NCBI RefSeq assembly: GCF_003590855.1
Contig: NZ_QYUP01000198.1
Span: 1-37,747, forward strand
Source of the DNA: Massilia cavernae
GTDB taxonomy: Bacteria; Pseudomonadota; Gammaproteobacteria; Burkholderiales; Burkholderiaceae_D
DNA length: 37,747 bases
Direction of reading: 5' to 3'
Shown here one piece after another: positions 24,926-31,833 of the stretch (the stretch's first letter is position 1; the number at the start of each line of letters is the position of its first letter). The translations under genes were made by a program, and so were the position numbers. The notes under the pieces were generated by a model that saw nothing but the letters and a program-made list of their open reading frames with translations, was not told the DNA's origin and did not search any database.

Positions 24926-26160
24926 ATGACCAAATACTTTCAAGGGCGTGCGGGTACTCGATGGTCACCCGCTACGTGGCCGGTCCGATCGTCGACCGCG
25001 GTTGCTGGCCGACCTGGGGGCCGACGTGATCCCGGATCGAGCGCCCGGAGGCGGCGAGGACCGGACCGCCATGGCCGTTCGAAGGAGGGTTCCCATGGCG
25101 GGTCGTGTTTACCCAGACCAACCGCGAACAAGCCTGCCTCACGCTCGACCTCGCGGTCCGAGCGCGCAAGGCGGTGTCGAGCGCTTGTTGCGCGGCGGCC
25201 GATATCGATCGTCGCCAACCTGCCGACAACAATCGTTGCGCTCGCTTCGGGCTCGACTTACGAGCAGCTGGCGGCGATCAAGCCCGACATCATTTTCGTG
25301 CACCTGACACCTTCGGCAGCGAAGGGCCGTTACGCGACCGGGCTCTGTGCTTTTGACCGCATTCGCCAGGGATGGAGCGGCTCCACCCACCTTCAGGCGA
25401 AGCGGGCCAAAAGCCGATGGAAGAGGCGGCGGCTGGGTCGACATGGCCAGCCGGCTTCATCGCGCTTGCGCGTGAGCCGCGCTGCGCCACCGCGATTGCC
25501 ACCGGCGAAGGGCAAAGTGAGGCCAACCTGCTTCCAGACCCGCGCCTCGTGGTCGATAATTATTTCCTGATCGACCAGGCGTTCAACGACTACCAGCGGA
25601 AGGCAGCGCAAACCGCGCCCAATCGGCGGCCCGGCCGACCCGTGATCCGGGCCAAAGGGACGGCTGGGTCTTACCTGGTGGGCTGGCGTCGGCAATCCAG
25701 TTTCAAGCGCCTGGCGCGCAATATCGGGCGCGTAGCAGAACTGCTGGCGACGCCGCGCTTCGGCAGCGACGAAAGCCGGCCGAAACATGGGGAAGCCCGC
25801 TGAGCGCCATCGCCGCGATGATGGGCGGCGCAGTAACACCACCCGGCCGAGGCGCTGGCCGAAAGCTGGCCAAATTTCTTAGAGTGGATTCTCGCCGGCC
25901 CCTGTGGCTGACCCGCAGCAGGCCCTCGACGATTCCTCAACATCCCGGCCCGATTTCATTCACCGAGCTGCAAGTGGAAAGGCCTGTCCGAAAAACCGTG
26001 CCGTTCCATCCGCCGCCTGACCAGCTTCAGCAAGACGCCAGGCGAGGATTCGCACGGGCCGCCGACGCCGGGCGGCGACAATGAGGCGGTCCTGCGCGAA
26101 CCGGCTTGCGCACGGCCGGCGAGATTCGCGCGCCCATTGGCGCGAGAAGCGGGTCATCAG
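24926..26160 (+). pseudogene. Class III (CaiB/BaiF) CoA-transferase gene, shattered by many indels
   Basis: No long frame survives, but ordered pieces of one CoA-transferase can be read by hopping frames: MTKYFQG at the ATG (AAAAGGAAAAGC upstream), VTRYVAGPIVDR, LLADLGADVI, FTQTNREQACLTLDLA, IVANLPTTIVA, STYEQLAAIKPDIIFVHLT, LVVDNYFLIDQAFNDYQRKA, FKRLARNIGR, RFGSDESR, FTELQVE, GGDNEAVLRE and finally REKRVI at about 26140-26158. The order and spacing match a ~400-residue enzyme that moves CoA between acyl groups. At least ten indels are needed. Few amino acids look substituted, which favours consensus errors over old decay, though a recent pseudogene cannot be excluded. Confidence 0.7.
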
Positions 26161-27546
26161 GCGGTTCAGCCTCGCCGATGTCTTGCGCAAGTACATCGGC
26201 CCGCCACGGCTGCGCGGGAATCCGAGCGCCATGACGCAGGCGATATCGATGTCGCCCGCGCGGGCTGCCGTGTTCGCGCGCAGCATCCGTTCTCCTTCAT
26301 CGGCCAGGCGGGCGATGCTGGCAGGCGTGAACTGCCCGCCGGCGTCGGCCAGCACGCTACGCAAACGCTCCCCCAGCAGCGCGCCGCGGCCGATGACCAG
26401 CGCCCGTCCGAACGGGCGCAGCAGGCGCACCGCCGCTGCCAGCAGCGCGTCGTCGACGTCCGCCGTCAGCGCCAGCTCGACCAGGCCGCTGCTGTCGTCG
26501 GGCAGCAGCACGGTGATCGCATCGACAGCGGGCGCCTCGCCGCTGCCGACCGCATGCAGCGCCAGCTCGCCGCCGGCCCCGCTGGCGATCGCCGCAGCCT
26601 GCACCGCCGCCAGCCGGCTGGCGCGCGAACCGTCGATATGTATCGCCTGCAGGGCGCGTGGCGCGCTGTCGACCTTGCCGGCGGCGCGCTCGGCAAAGAA
26701 AAGGTGGCGCTTCGCCTTCGCCTCGGCCGAGTATTTGCACTCGGTCACCAGGCGGCGCTCGATCTCGACGCCTTCGTCGAAGCTTCGCTCGCACGCCGCG
26801 CGGACCGCCTCGATTGCCTTCAGCGGTGCGCTTTCGCCGGGGCGCTCGCGCGCGGCGCGCAGCGCGGCGACCGCGAACGCGGCCTCCGGGCCGCTGCCGT
26901 TGCGCGGCGCGATCACGGGCAGGTCGCGGGTGCGGCGAAGCGGCGCGTAGCGCCGCGCGCGCGCCCAGGCAATGGCCTCGGCGCGGAAATCGTCGTCCTG
27001 CGCCAGGTCGTCGACCAGACCCAGGGCATGCGCCTGGCCGCTGTCAAGCAGGTCGCCGAGCGCGGCGACACCGAGCGCGCAGTCGAGCGGAACCAGGCGT
27101 GGCAGGCGTTGCGTTCCGCAGGCGCCGGGAATGATCCCCACCTCGACCTCGGGCAAGCCGAAGCGCGCGCGCGGGCCGGCCAGCCGGTAGTGGCAGGCGA
27201 GCGCCAGTTCCAGGCCGCCGCCGAGCGCAGGCCCTTGGATCGCCGCCAGCAGCGGCTTGCCGGCCCGGTCCATCGCATCGAGCGCGGCATGGAAGAAGAA
27301 CGGCTCGGCGCGGGCTGCGGTTTTCTTCAGGTCGACCCCGGCCGAGAACGCGCGCCCGGCGCCGACGACCAGGATCGCGGCCACCGCCGGATCATGTGCA
27401 AGCACCGGGAGCATGGCGGCAATCGCGTCGCGGATCGCGTCATACAGCGCATTCACGGGCGGGTTGTCAATTTCGATGACCGCCAGGCCATCGCTGACCG
27501 ACAGGCGCACCGCCTCGTGCGCGCCGAACCCGGATGGCGCGCTCAT
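25960..27546 (-). CDS. Crotonase fused to a degenerate, truncated 3-hydroxyacyl-CoA dehydrogenase module
   Basis: The N-terminal ~215 residues are a complete crotonase with both catalytic glutamates, Glu113 (GGGLELALAC) and Glu133 (LPEVEVGIIPG), 20 residues apart as in enoyl-CoA hydratase. After a linker with FFAERAAGKVD (residue ~285) a FadB-like protein should show an NAD-binding GxGxMG Rossmann motif. None is visible; instead there is ~145 residues of Ala-rich sequence with only strand-like pieces (DAITVLLPDD, GRALVIGRG). A fragment of the C-terminal dehydrogenase domain follows (EGERMLRANTAARAGDIDI, GFPRSRGGPMY, ending at Tyr452). Residues after about 455 are antisense to the CoA-transferase 3' end and probably false: the real stop likely lies near 26,150-26,170, hidden by an indel. 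The ATG overlaps the reductase stop by four bases. Confidence 0.75.
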   Translation of the reverse strand: MSAPSGFGAHEAVRLSVSDGLAVIEIDNPPVNALYDAIRDAIAAMLPVLAHDPAVAAILVVGAGRAFSAGVDLKKTAARAEPFFFHAALDAMDRAGKPLLAAIQGPALGGGLELALACHYRLAGPRARFGLPEVEVGIIPGACGTQRLPRLVPLDCALGVAALGDLLDSGQAHALGLVDDLAQDDDFRAEAIAWARARRYAPLRRTRDLPVIAPRNGSGPEAAFAVAALRAARERPGESAPLKAIEAVRAACERSFDEGVEIERRLVTECKYSAEAKAKRHLFFAERAAGKVDSAPRALQAIHIDGSRASRLAAVQAAAIASGAGGELALHAVGSGEAPAVDAITVLLPDDSSGLVELALTADVDDALLAAAVRLLRPFGRALVIGRGALLGERLRSVLADAGGQFTPASIARLADEGERMLRANTAARAGDIDIACVMALGFPRSRGGPMYLRKTSARLNRLMTRFSRQWARESRRPCASRFAQDRLIVAARRRRPVRILAWRLAEAGQAADGTARFFGQAFPLAAR

Positions 27547-28751
27547 TGGGCGAGCTTGCGCAAGTCCTGCTTGGGATCGGCCAGCAGCGCCGGGTCGACG
27601 GCGATGCGCTTTTCGATCAGCTTCTGCGCGAAGCGCATGTCCTTGGCCTGGTTGATGCCGAGCGCGCCGACGACGAGCCCGGCGTCGTCACGGTAGAGCA
27701 TCATGAATTTCGCGCTGCCCGCCTCGCCGCGAACGATCTCGCCGCTGTCGCGCAGCCAGCCGCAGGTCTGGAGCTTGACGTCATACTGGTCCGACCACAT
27801 GCTCGGCACGGCGCCATAGGATTGCGGCTGGCCGACCATGTTCCTGGCGGCGGCGACCGCATGGTCCTGCGCGTGCCGCCAGTTCTCGCTGCGGACCAGG
27901 CGCTGCTCGAATGGGCAGGGATAACGCGCGACGTCGCCGGCGGCGAAGATGTCGGGGTCGCTGGTGCGGCAAAATTCGTCGACCACCACGCCATCCTGGC
28001 AATCGAGTCCGGCCAGTTCGGCCAGTCCGGCATTGGGCACGACCCCGATGCCGACCACCACCACGTCGGCGCCGATGAAGCCGTGGCGCGCGGTCGCGAC
28101 GCCGTGCTGGCCATCGACGCTGGCGAACGCCACGCTGCCGGCGTCGAGGTGCAGCCGCACGCCATGGGCGCGGTGCAGGTCGGCCATGTAGGCCGATAGC
28201 GCGGGCGGCAGCACGCGCGCCATCACGCGCCCGGCCAGGTCGATGACGTCGACTGCGCAGCCGCGCCTGGTCGCGGTGGCCGCGACCTCGAGGCCGATCA
28301 CGCCGGCCCCGATGATCGCCACCCGCGCACCCGGCTGCAGCGCTGCGCGCAGCGCCACGGTGTCAGCCAGCGTGCGCACCCGGAACACGGGCAGCGAGGT
28401 GGCGTCGGCGCCGCCCGGCATGCGCGCCCGCGCACCGGTCGCAAGCAGCAGCTTGTCATAGGCGAGCGTGGCGCCGTCGGCCAGGGTCAGGCGGCGCGCG
28501 GCGCGATCGATCGCGCTGACGGCGTGGCCGAGACGCAGCTCGATGTCCTGTTCCGAATACCAGCTCTGCGCGCGCAGGAAGATGCGCTGGTCGGCGCTGT
28601 CGCCCTCCAGCGCCTCCTTCGACAGCGGCGGACGGTCGTACGGCGGCTCGGCTTCGTCGCCGATCAGTACGATGCGTCCGGTGTAGCCCTGCGCGCGCAG
28701 CGTTGCCGCTGCCGTATCCCCCGCCAAACTGGCGCCAACGATGCAAATCAT
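27543..28751 (-). CDS. BphA4-type FAD/NAD(P)H ferredoxin reductase (second copy)
   Basis: A 402-residue reductase with the same architecture as the one at 9688: ICIVGASLAGDTAAATLR, YDRPPLSKEALEG, VAIIGAGVIGLEVAATA, IFAAGDVARYPCPF and SMWSDQYDVKLQTCGW. The start is ATG 28751 after TTGGGGGAATACT; the frame open to 29039 runs through the divergent promoter gap. Its stop overlaps the crotonase-fusion start (ATGA). Its natural partner is probably the Rieske ferredoxin at 31430. Having two reductases and two ferredoxins implies two oxygenase systems, or one that was duplicated with the island. Confidence 0.9.
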   Translation of the reverse strand: MICIVGASLAGDTAAATLRAQGYTGRIVLIGDEAEPPYDRPPLSKEALEGDSADQRIFLRAQSWYSEQDIELRLGHAVSAIDRAARRLTLADGATLAYDKLLLATGARARMPGGADATSLPVFRVRTLADTVALRAALQPGARVAIIGAGVIGLEVAATATRRGCAVDVIDLAGRVMARVLPPALSAYMADLHRAHGVRLHLDAGSVAFASVDGQHGVATARHGFIGADVVVVGIGVVPNAGLAELAGLDCQDGVVVDEFCRTSDPDIFAAGDVARYPCPFEQRLVRSENWRHAQDHAVAAARNMVGQPQSYGAVPSMWSDQYDVKLQTCGWLRDSGEIVRGEAGSAKFMMLYRDDAGLVVGALGINQAKDMRFAQKLIEKRIAVDPALLADPKQDLRKLAQ

Positions 28752-28895
28752 AGTATTCCCCCAAAAATAGAAATTAAGCCTAATGATACACTTGCGAATT
28801 GTATTCTGGCGTGCCAATATAGCGTCAAGCGACATATTTCGGCAAGCACGCCGCACCGCATGGCCGATTGCCCCGCTCCCGCAACAGGAGGACAG

Positions 28896-29024
28896 ATGCT
28901 CACCGCATTGGATGAAACCCTGCATCACCAAGGTCGCTTGACCTTCCAGCACGTATTGACCAAGCGCCACGTCGCGCGCGAGCGTGGCTTCTTCTTTCCC
29001 GTCTTCGTGGGGCGCCCGGTATGA
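28896..29024 (+). CDS. 42-codon ORF, translationally coupled to the kinase gene
   Basis: MLTALDETLHHQ opens a 42-residue frame with the best ribosome site of the window (ACAGGAGGACAG) directly upstream. Its TGA overlaps the ATG of the next gene by four bases, so it is very likely translated. The first 12 residues resemble the N-terminus of DUF7064-type lipocalin-fold proteins, such as those at 35181 and 36621. The rest (KRHVARERGFFFPVFVGRPV) does not follow that family. It may be the stump of such a gene after a deletion, now serving as a leader for coupling, or a genuine small protein. The flanking 28752-28895 is the divergent promoter gap, with TTGACG and ATACAAT on the minus strand. Confidence 0.55.
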   Translation: MLTALDETLHHQGRLTFQHVLTKRHVARERGFFFPVFVGRPV

Positions 29025-30430
29025 ACGACATCGAACCATCCCTTATTTCGGCCAAGCTGCGCAGTATCCTCGCCGCCGTGCGCGAGGACCTGCGTCCCGA
29101 ACTGGCGACGCCGCAGGCGCGCCTGCGGGCCGAGCTGATCGACTTGCTGCTCACCCGTCTCGCCGTCGAGACCGATGCCGACGGTGCCGGCGGCGCTTAT
29201 CAAGCCAAGCTGCAACAGCTGCTCGATGCGGCGGCGCCGGCGCCGGCCGCGAGCGAGGCGCTGCGCGCCCGGGCGTTGTCGGACCGGCTGCTGGCGGCCG
29301 ACCTGGGCGATCCGGTGCAGCGCGTGCAAACGGCGCAACTGGTCGCGGCGGTCGCGGCGCTCGAGTGCAAACGCCGCGCCGAGGTCGAGGAGCGCGTCGT
29401 CGCGGCCGCCCGTGCGCAACCGGGCGGCAAGCGTTCCAGCAACGAGCTGGCGATTGCGCCGGCCGCATTGACGGCCTACCTGCGCCAGCGCTTCCCGGAC
29501 GATGCGAGCATCGCCGCCGACACGCTGACGACGGTCCCGGGCGGACGCTCGAAGGGCACGATCGTGGTCGAGTTGAGCGGCGCCGCGGGGCCGCGCTCGA
29601 TCGTGCTGCGCCGGGATTTCGACGCCAGCGTCACCGGTACTTCGGTCAGCTATGAGTACCCGATCGTGCGCGCCGCCTGGCGGGGCGGACTGCCGGTGCC
29701 CGAGCCGCTGTGGCTCGAGGACGATCCGGCGGCGATCGGCGGGCGCTTCATCGCGTTCTCCCGGGTCCCGGGGCGGGCAATGGGGACGCTGTTTGCCAGC
29801 GACGCCACGCCCGCATTCGTGCGCGAGTTCGCGGCCGCGCTGGCACGCCTGCATGCGCTCGACATCGACCAGGCCGGCCTGGCCGATCAGCTCTACTGGG
29901 GCAGGGAAGCGCATCCGGTGCGCGCGATGCTGGCCAGCTTCCGCCAGCGCTATCGCGCCAACGTGCCGGCCACGCCGCTGATGGATGCGGCCTTTGCATG
30001 GCTGGACCTGCAGATCGATGGCATCGGCGTGGAACGCGCGCTGGTGCATGGCGACGCCGGCCTGCACAACACCATGGGCGATGGCGAGCGCCTGACCGCG
30101 CTGCTCGACTGGGAGTTCGCGCATGCGGGCGACCCGGCCGAAGACCTCACCTATTGCAAGTACCTGGTCGAACGCATCCTGCCGTGGGACGAGTTCATGG
30201 CCGCGTACCTGGCCCATGGCGGGCGCCCGGTGTCGGAACAGCGCATGCGCTTCTTCACCGTCTGGCGCACCTTGCACCTGGCGATCCTGACCGGCGGCGC
30301 GCAGACGCTGTTTGAAAGCGGGGGCGACCAGGACCTGCGCATCGCCGGCATCGGCTACACCACCTTTCCGCGCCAGTTGCGCGACCTGGCGGCCAATCTC
30401 GCGGCGTATACCGGCGAGGTGCAGCCATGA
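29021..30430 (+). CDS. APH/ACAD10-like phosphotransferase family protein
   Basis: A 469-residue protein with a C-terminal kinase-like domain: VLRRDF (nucleotide-binding Lys replaced by Arg in the family manner), the Brenner motif His343-Gly-Asp345..Asn350 (LVHGDAGLHN) and Asp363 of LLDWEFAHAGDPAEDL binding metal. The N-terminal ~150 residues are helical and unrelated to aminoglycoside kinases. Relatives in lipid and terpenoid catabolism, including the kinase domain of ACAD10/11, phosphorylate hydroxyacyl-CoA so that phosphate can leave. That role suits this cluster better than drug resistance. It starts inside the stop of the 42-codon ORF and overlaps the hydrolase start by four bases. Substrate assignment is inference. 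Confidence 0.83.
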   Translation: MNDIEPSLISAKLRSILAAVREDLRPELATPQARLRAELIDLLLTRLAVETDADGAGGAYQAKLQQLLDAAAPAPAASEALRARALSDRLLAADLGDPVQRVQTAQLVAAVAALECKRRAEVEERVVAAARAQPGGKRSSNELAIAPAALTAYLRQRFPDDASIAADTLTTVPGGRSKGTIVVELSGAAGPRSIVLRRDFDASVTGTSVSYEYPIVRAAWRGGLPVPEPLWLEDDPAAIGGRFIAFSRVPGRAMGTLFASDATPAFVREFAAALARLHALDIDQAGLADQLYWGREAHPVRAMLASFRQRYRANVPATPLMDAAFAWLDLQIDGIGVERALVHGDAGLHNTMGDGERLTALLDWEFAHAGDPAEDLTYCKYLVERILPWDEFMAAYLAHGGRPVSEQRMRFFTVWRTLHLAILTGGAQTLFESGGDQDLRIAGIGYTTFPRQLRDLAANLAAYTGEVQP

Positions 30431-31296
30431 CACTGGCCGGCCCGACCTCCCACGTCTACGTCTCGCAGCGGCTGCGCCTCCATTACGTCGACTGGGGTAA
30501 CTCGGAGGCGCCGCCGCTGCTGCTGCTGCACGGCTGGCGCGACCATTGCCGCAACTGGGACTGGATCGCGCAGCGCCTGCGCGACGACTGGCACATCATC
30601 GCCCCCGACCTGCGCGGCCACGGCGACAGCGCCTGGACCAGCGACGGCCAGTATTCGATGCCGGCCTACGTGTACGACCTGTCGCAGCTGATCCACCAGC
30701 TCAAGCTGGCGCCGGCCAGGATCGTCGCCCATTCGCTCGGCGGGCATATCGCACTGCGCTACAGCGGCCTGTACCCGGAGAACGTGTCGCGGCTGGCGGT
30801 GATCGAAGGACTCGGTCCGCTGCCAGGCACGCCGGTCGACGGCAAGCCGGAGCGGGTGGTGGAGCGGATGACCGGCTGGCTCGACGAGCAGCGTACGCTG
30901 GCCGCGCGCCAGCCCAAGCGCTACGCCACGATCGATGAAGCGTTCCAGCGGATGCATGCCGAGAACCGGCACCTGTCGCCGGCCCAGGCGCGCCACCTGA
31001 CCTCGCATGGCGTCAACCAGAACGAGGACGGCACCTACAGCTGGAAGTTCGACAACTACGTGCGTGCCTTGCCGCCAAACGATATCCCGGCAGCGGAAAT
31101 GGCGCACCTGTGGAGCCGTATCGCCTGCCCTACGCTGCTGGTCTATGGCAAGGACAGTTGGGCCGCCAACCCGCTCGACGACGGGCACATCGGCCATTTC
31201 CGCGATGCGCGGGTCGAGACGTTCGAGCGCGCCGGCCATTGGGTCCATCACGACCGCACCGACGATTTCGTCGAAACGATCCGCCAGTTCCTGTAG
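30427..31296 (+). CDS. Alpha/beta hydrolase
   Basis: A 289-residue alpha/beta-hydrolase-fold protein. The oxyanion segment is LLLLHGWRDHCRNWD, followed by DLRGHGDSAW. The nucleophile is Ser103 in VAHSLGGHIAL (AHSLGG instead of GHSxGG). A probable acid residue lies in LVYGKDSWAANP, and the catalytic His in ERAGHWVHHD. No signal peptide is visible, so it acts in the cytoplasm. Hydrolysis of an ester, lactone, acyl-CoA or vinylogous diketone would all suit the family. It is coupled to the kinase gene by a 4-bp overlap (ATGA), so the two products are probably needed in similar amounts. Confidence 0.87.
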   Translation: MTLAGPTSHVYVSQRLRLHYVDWGNSEAPPLLLLHGWRDHCRNWDWIAQRLRDDWHIIAPDLRGHGDSAWTSDGQYSMPAYVYDLSQLIHQLKLAPARIVAHSLGGHIALRYSGLYPENVSRLAVIEGLGPLPGTPVDGKPERVVERMTGWLDEQRTLAARQPKRYATIDEAFQRMHAENRHLSPAQARHLTSHGVNQNEDGTYSWKFDNYVRALPPNDIPAAEMAHLWSRIACPTLLVYGKDSWAANPLDDGHIGHFRDARVETFERAGHWVHHDRTDDFVETIRQFL

Positions 31297-31374
31297 CGCC
31301 CAGGATGCGCGCCGCCAAGCGCGCGCTGCCAGAAGATTGCCAGGACGCTCAGGAGTTAGGCGCTGGACTATGTG

Positions 31375-31404
31375 GTACGTTACTGATACTATGCGCTTAC
31401 GTAC
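31375..31404 (+). promoter_or_regulatory. Inverted repeat around an extended -10, before the second Rieske ferredoxin
   Basis: GTACGT (31375-31380) and ACGTAC (31399-31404) form a perfect inverted pair with 18 bp between them. Inside lies TGATACTAT (31384-31392), an extended -10 similar to TGATATCAT at 23221. It suggests a regulated promoter starting a new unit (ferredoxin, CoA-transferase, BKACE) in an otherwise same-strand run. The 133-bp gap has no gene. Confidence 0.45.
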
Positions 31405-31429
31405 TAATTTTTTCCGATAGGTGAATCCG

Positions 31430-31762
31430 ATGAGCGCTCAAGTAACAGAACAGCAGCTGGTGCAAGTGTGCACCGTTACCGATCTTGCCGATGGGGAGAT
31501 TTTCAAGGCCGAGATCGCCGATCTCGGCAAGTTCGCCATCTATCGGGTAGGGGACGCGTTTTTTGCGTCCGACGACCGCTGCACCCATGCCGAAGCGTCC
31601 TTGTCCGACGAGGGCTATCTCGAAGGGTTCACGGTGGTGTGCAGCTGGCATGACGGGGCATTCGACATCCGCACCGGTGAAGTCAAGGCGCTGCCTTGCG
31701 GAAAGGCCCTGAGGACCTATCCGGTGGTGGTGCGCGAAGGCGCAGTGTACCTCACGATCTGA
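31430..31762 (+). CDS. Rieske-type [2Fe-2S] ferredoxin (second copy)
   Basis: A 110-residue ferredoxin paralogous to the one at 5488. Ligands are Cys51/His53 (DDRCTHAEASL) and Cys71/His74 (VVCSWHDGAFDIRTG), with LPCGKALRTYPVVV at the end. ATG 31430 is preferred over GTG 31421 since GATAGGTGA then acts as the ribosome site. It probably draws electrons from the reductase at 27543. The downstream genes are CoA enzymes, not oxygenases, so its final acceptor is not visible here; it may serve the P450 or an oxygenase outside the window. Confidence 0.9.
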   Translation: MSAQVTEQQLVQVCTVTDLADGEIFKAEIADLGKFAIYRVGDAFFASDDRCTHAEASLSDEGYLEGFTVVCSWHDGAFDIRTGEVKALPCGKALRTYPVVVREGAVYLTI

Positions 31763-31833
31763 GTCTTGCCAGCCATACTGGCGCGCAAGAGCCTCGGACG
31801 TTGTCTCAAAAAACATAAAGGAGATCCAAGGCT

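Noticed and set aside
26137..27696. 519-codon plus-strand open frame
   Set aside because: Antisense to the crotonase-fusion gene; no recognisable motif.
29021..30430. Aminoglycoside resistance kinase
   Set aside because: Only the generic kinase motifs match; the long N-terminal helical region and catabolic neighbours favour the ACAD10-like branch.
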